Below, in pieces: positions 42,819 through 47,487 of a stretch of 47,487 bases of DNA. The notes beneath the pieces were generated by a model that worked only from the letters and a program-made list of their open reading frames with translations, did not search any database and was not told where the DNA came from. Each line of letters begins with the position of its first letter. The first letter of the stretch is position 1. This DNA is from Firmicutes bacterium AM55-24TS. Lineage in GTDB: Bacteria; Bacillota; Clostridia; UBA1381. The stretch is taken from positions 1 to 47,487 of the forward strand of contig QTVU01000022.1 of NCBI GenBank assembly GCA_003460745.1. The letters are read 5' to 3'. The position numbers were made by a program, and so were the translations under genes.

Positions 42819-45446
42819 TCAGTCAAGAAATACCACTATATCCTTAATTTCACCCTTAAATGCCGAAACATATATATTGCTGCATTCATCACTTACAGTA
42901 CTGTAAGTCTCAACATCATCTAAAGTTCCAGTGTAAACTTTTTTCCTGCTTCGGTCGTATATGTATACATTTGCCTGACTCGCAGAAAAGTAAACAACAC
43001 CGCCTCTTTCCGGAGACACAATTTCATGATTAGGGTTTACTGCTACACCAAGGAAGTCTCCTGCCCTGTCATATGCCCAGCACAAAAATCTTCTGTCAGT
43101 GCCATATATATTTTTTTCAAAATCATCTGGCATCGCAAGTTCTCCATAGCTTTGAATGTAAATTGGATCAAGTGTTGTTACTATTCCGTCCGAATCAATA
43201 TTGTAGCGTACAATATCACCTACACTAACAGGATAGAAACTATCACCTTCTGTTTTTCCAAGTGTATTGCGTCCTTCACCAAAAATATTCTGAGTCGTGC
43301 CGTTTATATAAACCTCCATAGCATCTGCTTCGTCTTCTTTGGGATTAAGACCATACATCACATCTGAAACTACTGCAATATTTGTTTCACCCTCAATATC
43401 ACCATCTATTCCACCGGCTAATTCCTGAACAATAATATCAGCTGTTATACTGTTTTTACCTAATGCATAAGCTGTGAGATTTTTATAATTCTTATCATTC
43501 TTTAAGCTTGAAATGCTATTTACAGAATATTTTTCAAATCTACTGTTTTTATCCGGGACAGTGACGAATTTCGTATCGGCATTAACAAGAATTCTACCGC
43601 CGAAGCAGTTCAAATTCTTTTTATAAAGAAGTCCGTCGCTCTTTTCAGACTCAGATGCTGAACCATTTGGCATATTGGAATAAAGCACTCTTAAATCGCT
43701 CGGAGAAGCCGTTTTATTCGAATAAACCGTATCAATAGTCTTAAGTTCATTGTTTGCGAGTTTATAAGTTATAAGTTGACGATTTTCAAGCGGCATATCA
43801 TCCTGTTTTTTATATGTTACGCCGTCAAGTTTCACCTTATTTGCGAATTTATATATCACCAGATTACCGTCCATTGTGAGAATTCGTGCTTCTCCCATAT
43901 CCTCGTAGTCCTCATGCCATGAAGATACTAAATATCCGAAAGTAACATCATGAGCTACACTTTCATCTGTCATCATTATAATCCTATTATTCGATGAAAG
44001 CAAAAACACACCGCCAATGCCAACTGCTATTTTACCATCATCCTCATTATCATAATAATAGCTATTTCCATTGATTACAATTTCGTCATAATCATTATTT
44101 GATTTTTTTATTGAAGTTACAGTACCTTCTACGACATTTCGCACAACAACATATTTTGTATAGGAATTATCGGCAGCTTTATAAGCTTCCAGCACATCCC
44201 ACTCTTTAAGCTCGGTAGGCAGCATTTCTTTCCCGTCTAAATCATATATATCGTAGTCATCCTCGTCTTCAACATTAACGGCAGCCTTATTGTCCTTAAA
44301 ATATATAGACTTGTTTGTACCGCCATAATGATCAACAACAAAGCAATCCATCACATTTACAAATACAAGATTATAATTACTCGACCCGTCTGTTGAAACA
44401 AGCTTTATTGTTCCATCGTCCGGAATCTCCTTTTCATTCCTCGGAAAATACATATATGACGCATCCTTAAACGCGGATAAATCAGTCACTCTTTTTCCGT
44501 TATATATAACCTCAGCATCATTTGCGATACGAGCTGTCTTTCTCTTCCCATCCTCATAATACTGATATGTACCATTTGAATACTTATCAACATCAGAATT
44601 ATTAAAGGTTATTTCCTTTGTTTTTGAATTCGGTACAATATATGCCAAAATATCCTGATCATTTTCTGTTTTATAGTACACTGTCGCATTATAACCTATG
44701 TATTTTGTTACATCCTTTCCGCCGCTGTTAAGCTGAACATGTCCGATATTTGTATTCACAATAATACAACCCTTCGTCGCATAAAGACCTGTAATTGATG
44801 TAATATCATTTGCAATTATTGTGCCCTTAATGCTTGATGCTTCATGATTTTCAGAAAGGATAGTCTTGTCTTCATTAACATCATAGTCTATGTATCCATT
44901 TTGATAAACCGGTTCACACAGAGGAATTGTCGATGAATTCGCCAATACTCTAATTACATCGGAATATGTCATAACATCTGTTTCGCCTTTTTTAATACCA
45001 TCAAACATCGCAGTTCCTGCCGCTGTTTTAATATAGCCATTCGGATATCCACCGGCAGATTCTGCCCATCCGCCGTAACCCAATACTGTAAGTACCGCTC
45101 TTGCTACCTGCTGCTTTGTAACTACACCCTCAGGATCAAATCGGTTGTTGAGATACGGAAGGATTATTTTCTGATCAACCGCTGTATTTATATATGATAA
45201 ACTTTCATCACCATTTGGTATATCTTCAAACGAACTTGTACTGCCGCCTGTTGCAGGGATAACCGCAAACCTAAGCATCATTTCTGCAAACTCCGCTCTC
45301 GTTATACTCTCGTCATGGTCATATTCTGCCCATCCATAAGATATACCTCTGTCAAGTGCCTCGCTGTCTGAAATTGCGTAAGCAGAAAAAGCACTGAACA
45401 TTGTAATTAACGACAATATTATAGATATTATTCGTTTCTTTTTCAT
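42819..45446 (-). CDS. large SLH-domain surface protein, function unknown
   Basis: This is an intact 875-residue protein. A signal peptide (ending FSAYAISDS) leads into S-layer homology repeats (about 25-200; ESITRAEFAEMMLRF and GVVTKQQVARAVLTVLGYGG are clear). About 650 residues of beta-rich sequence follow, with recurring short strands of the type DGKRKTARIANDAEVIYNGK and WDVLEAYKAADNSY. This resembles the stalk-like body of clostridial S-layer proteins, and no enzyme motif is seen. AAGGAGG lies 9 bases before the ATG, 14 bases after the stop of the preceding SLH gene. It may be a structural S-layer or assembly protein. Confidence 0.8.
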   Translation of the reverse strand: MKKKRIISIILSLITMFSAFSAYAISDSEALDRGISYGWAEYDHDESITRAEFAEMMLRFAVIPATGGSTSSFEDIPNGDESLSYINTAVDQKIILPYLNNRFDPEGVVTKQQVARAVLTVLGYGGWAESAGGYPNGYIKTAAGTAMFDGIKKGETDVMTYSDVIRVLANSSTIPLCEPVYQNGYIDYDVNEDKTILSENHEASSIKGTIIANDITSITGLYATKGCIIVNTNIGHVQLNSGGKDVTKYIGYNATVYYKTENDQDILAYIVPNSKTKEITFNNSDVDKYSNGTYQYYEDGKRKTARIANDAEVIYNGKRVTDLSAFKDASYMYFPRNEKEIPDDGTIKLVSTDGSSNYNLVFVNVMDCFVVDHYGGTNKSIYFKDNKAAVNVEDEDDYDIYDLDGKEMLPTELKEWDVLEAYKAADNSYTKYVVVRNVVEGTVTSIKKSNNDYDEIVINGNSYYYDNEDDGKIAVGIGGVFLLSSNNRIIMMTDESVAHDVTFGYLVSSWHEDYEDMGEARILTMDGNLVIYKFANKVKLDGVTYKKQDDMPLENRQLITYKLANNELKTIDTVYSNKTASPSDLRVLYSNMPNGSASESEKSDGLLYKKNLNCFGGRILVNADTKFVTVPDKNSRFEKYSVNSISSLKNDKNYKNLTAYALGKNSITADIIVQELAGGIDGDIEGETNIAVVSDVMYGLNPKEDEADAMEVYINGTTQNIFGEGRNTLGKTEGDSFYPVSVGDIVRYNIDSDGIVTTLDPIYIQSYGELAMPDDFEKNIYGTDRRFLCWAYDRAGDFLGVAVNPNHEIVSPERGGVVYFSASQANVYIYDRSRKKVYTGTLDDVETYSTVSDECSNIYVSAFKGEIKDIVVFLD

Positions 45447-45460
45447 GCCTGATTTCCTCC

Positions 45461-47194
45461 TTACTTACTTAATACATTATAAATAATAACCGCTGCCTCA
45501 GCACGTGTTGTATTTGCTAATGGGTTGAAATTATTATTTTGATCACCGTTTACTATTTTCTCCGCCTTTAACGTATTAACCGCGTCAAGCGCATAGCTTC
45601 TTATATCGTTTTCATCACCAAATGGTTCTGCACCTGCAGCACCCGAAGTACGTCCCGTTTTATCAAGTATATTCTTAATAATCACTGCCATATCTTGGCG
45701 AACAATGTTGGCATTAGGAGCAAATTGATTGTCCCCTATTCCCTGCACCAGCCCGAGGTTGTTCGCCGCCGCTACATACGGATAAAACCATGCGTTCTTG
45801 TCTACATCATCAAAATCACAATCCATCATCTCAGAATCACCGTAAAATGCCTTTATTGCAAGTGTCACAAACTCAGCACGAGTTATATTATTTTCTGGTC
45901 TGAAGGTGTCGTCGCCGTAGCCGCTTATAACTTTTCTCTCTACAAGATAATTGACCGCATCATTTGCCCACGGCGTTCTGCGCATATCGTCAAATTTATA
46001 TGGGTCAGAAGTAACCGGAGATGAGACATCGTTACTTCCAAATATACCTGTATTTGAATTGTCAGGTTTCGGAAGCGATACCGAGGTTGATTTTATTCCG
46101 TTGTTTCCTCCACCTACTCCACCGCCGCCGATGGAGTTGTTATTATTGTTTGATGGATTTTCAGACTCGCTAATCGCTGCTTTTACCGCTGCCGCAAAGG
46201 TATCCAGTGTAGCATAATTTCCTCTTACAAGCTGTTTGCAGACAGTCTGCACATTGCTATTATACTGAGTCCAGCTTATATTGGCTTTTTCTCCGATAAG
46301 ATCTCTATTTTCAGTTATAAAGTCGCGCACCTCAGTCCAGTACTCAGTTCCAAAAATAACTGTATTTGTCACACTGTTGTTATATGCGTTCCAGAAAGAC
46401 TCCACGTCTTTTACGCTTGATGTCTGAACAGCTGACATTGCTTTTGTCATTACATACGAGCCGGCTTTTTTTGCGCTTTCATACATTGTTTTAAACGAAT
46501 CATAACTTCCGTTTACAGATTTTGAATAATTAACTGTAATCATTTCTATATTGTTATCATTTATCGTTTCCTTATTTTCACGTATCTGTGCAATAATCAG
46601 CGCCTGATTAAAAGTATCCCGAAGCTGTTTACCGTTTACAAATCCGCTTAAATCCCGCTTTGTTTCAAATACAGCAGATACAACAAACATTTTTCCGGTA
46701 TCACTTAATGTTTCGTATACCTCGGTATCAATACCAAACATCTCCATACCTGCATTATTGTCAGATTCTAAAAACGAACGCAGCTGTGATGCATTTGAAG
46801 CTCCATTTATCTTAGAGCTTAACACAGAGGAAATATCTCCGAAATATCGAAAGCTTTGTTTTAGTTCTTCCGTTACATCCGCCTTCACATATGCGTCATA
46901 CTCTGCCGCCTCTGCGCCATCAGGCATAGAAAATCCAAAACTGTATTCTCCTGTTTCATCAGTGTTAACCTGATATGTACATAATATTGTATCTTCCTGC
47001 GGTACATCTCCCGCTTTTGTTACTCTCAAAGTAACTCGCTCTCTGTTGCTTTCGGAATTTATTTTGCCCGATACAGTAATATACTGTGTATCAGGGTCCG
47101 TATCTATTGAAGTAATTATTCCGTCAGCAGCATAAGCAATTGTACTACCGGTTATAACAGCGGCAGTTAACAATGCTACCGTGAATTTCTTCAA
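45461..47194 (-). CDS. SLH-domain surface protein with C-terminal SLH triplet
   Basis: This is an intact protein of 577 residues starting at TTG 47194. The GGAGGGG at 47207-47201 is placed correctly for that codon and overlaps the upstream ATG (47209), which has no ribosome binding site of its own. A signal peptide (LKKFTVALLTAAV ... AYAADG) is followed by a beta-sandwich (about 25-110) and a helical domain (about 115-345). An Asn/Gly linker (NNNNNSIGGGGVGGGNNG) comes next, and then three S-layer homology repeats (about 400-577; ITRAEFVTLAIKAF and TTRAEAAVIIYNVL). The SLH triplet would bind pyruvylated wall polymer. The role of the N-terminal part is unknown. It is the first gene of unit 1. 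Confidence 0.85.
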   Translation of the reverse strand: MKKFTVALLTAAVITGSTIAYAADGIITSIDTDPDTQYITVSGKINSESNRERVTLRVTKAGDVPQEDTILCTYQVNTDETGEYSFGFSMPDGAEAAEYDAYVKADVTEELKQSFRYFGDISSVLSSKINGASNASQLRSFLESDNNAGMEMFGIDTEVYETLSDTGKMFVVSAVFETKRDLSGFVNGKQLRDTFNQALIIAQIRENKETINDNNIEMITVNYSKSVNGSYDSFKTMYESAKKAGSYVMTKAMSAVQTSSVKDVESFWNAYNNSVTNTVIFGTEYWTEVRDFITENRDLIGEKANISWTQYNSNVQTVCKQLVRGNYATLDTFAAAVKAAISESENPSNNNNNSIGGGGVGGGNNGIKSTSVSLPKPDNSNTGIFGSNDVSSPVTSDPYKFDDMRRTPWANDAVNYLVERKVISGYGDDTFRPENNITRAEFVTLAIKAFYGDSEMMDCDFDDVDKNAWFYPYVAAANNLGLVQGIGDNQFAPNANIVRQDMAVIIKNILDKTGRTSGAAGAEPFGDENDIRSYALDAVNTLKAEKIVNGDQNNNFNPLANTTRAEAAVIIYNVLSK

Positions 47195-47224
47195 TTTTTT
47201 CCCCTCCATTTCTGAATTTTACTA

Positions 47225-47279
47225 GCCACGTGCAAAACTCCAAAAACATAGAGTTTATGCAATTTTACGGATGTGGCAA
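47225..47279 (-). promoter_or_regulatory. structured leader and weak promoter ahead of the first SLH gene
   Basis: An inner stem, TGCAAAACTC with GAGTTTATGCA (47231-47261, one bulge), is enclosed by GCCACGT with ATGTGGC (47225-47277). A weak promoter reading left (TTGCCA 47279-47274, 16 bases, TAAACT 47257-47252) overlaps it. The structure may instead mark an end of the neighbouring insertion element. Both readings are tentative. Confidence 0.3.
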
Positions 47280-47319
47280 ATCTGTTTTGTCACTATAAAT
47301 TTAATATTTAATGTATAGA

Positions 47320-47383
47320 AAAAACCACTCTGATTTGGTATAATATAGTTGAAATCAAAATCCCACAAAGGAGAGTGGTTTTT
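47320..47383 (+). repeat. 12-bp inverted repeat around the transposase promoter
   Basis: AAAAACCACTCT (47320-47331) and AGAGTGGTTTTT (47372-47383) can pair in an RNA and enclose a TATAAT-like box (47339-47344) and the AAAGGAG ribosome binding site. In a read-through transcript from outside, the stem would hide the start of the transposase gene. A transcript starting inside would lack the left arm. This is a known way for insertion sequences to avoid activation by outside promoters. Confidence 0.55.
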
Positions 47384-47487
47384 ATCTATCGTCAAGAAAT
47401 TTTAAAAGACATCAGTCTTTTCACTTCACAACCAAAAGCTAAATTTTACGATGAACTATTCATTAATTTAGATTTAAGCTGTATTCC
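47375..47487 (+). CDS. insertion-sequence transposase, N-terminus only
   Basis: The plus strand has 37 open codons to the window end, reading YRQEILKDISLFTSQPKAKF and then YDELFINLDLS. This matches my memory of the N-terminus of a clostridial IS1182-like transposase group; the family is not certain from so short a piece. GTG 47375 is the nearest start codon but lies only one base after AAAGGAG, so the real start is unsure. It is the only convincing plus-strand gene in the window. Confidence 0.6.
   Translation, partial: MVFIYRQEILKDISLFTSQPKAKFYDELFINLDLSCI

Noticed and set aside
1..47487. tRNA, rRNA or classical riboswitch
   Set aside because: No cloverleaf or conserved rRNA or riboswitch core was noticed in the intergenic regions on either strand; a covariance search was not possible.

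Overview
The window reads as part of a Gram-positive Clostridia chromosome, plausibly a gut anaerobe. The grounds are strong AGGAGG-type ribosome binding sites, occasional TTG starts, AT-rich spacers with sigma-A promoters, four proteins carrying S-layer homology (SLH) repeats, Gram-positive signal peptides, and a Tn916-type excisionase at the left edge. A relative of S-layer-type polysaccharide degraders such as Monoglobus is possible, but that placement is inference. Almost every gene is on the minus strand, so the functional order runs from right to left.

Left edge (1-2300): a partial Xis-like gene, a gene-poor stretch, a candidate invertible promoter flanked by 15-bp perfect inverted repeats (769-783 and 923-937), and directly beside it a tyrosine recombinase gene with one frameshift. 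A 41-bp tandem repeat and a deleted HAD phosphatase follow.

Main locus (2271-47194): a saccharide-degradation locus of about 45 kb in at least three transcription units. Unit 1 (47194 to 29246) encodes two large SLH proteins, a three-module binding protein, a double beta-helix protein, an SLH binding protein, a GH88 unsaturated glucuronyl hydrolase, an unrecognised secreted protein and a CBM-GH43-CBM enzyme. Unit 2 starts at a consensus promoter (29048-29076). It encodes an InlB-repeat/CBM32 protein, a giant polypeptide with three esterase domains, a second giant esterase, and, behind an internal hairpin terminator, a cytoplasmic heparinase II/III-like lyase. Unit 3 starts at a second consensus promoter (11941-11969). 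It encodes a GH38 alpha-mannosidase, a ROK sugar kinase, a secreted GH99/GH71-like enzyme with SLH repeats, a LUD-domain protein, a GH43 beta-xylosidase (xynB) and the HAD remnant. The unit 2 and unit 3 promoters share a TTTGATAT/ATATCAAA operator-like motif.

Together the enzymes would deacetylate and cut, at the cell surface, a polymer containing alpha-mannose, uronic acid and xylose or arabinose, and then finish the oligosaccharides inside the cell (GH88, GH38, GH43, lyase, ROK kinase). An acetylated glucuronoxylomannan or glucuronomannan fits best, but this is inference. No transporter, regulator, dockerin or cohesin is seen.

Twelve single-base frameshifts interrupt nine otherwise intact reading frames. 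All are repaired by one base, so I treat most as probable consensus errors and annotate the joined genes. At the right edge an insertion-sequence-like transposase begins on the plus strand.
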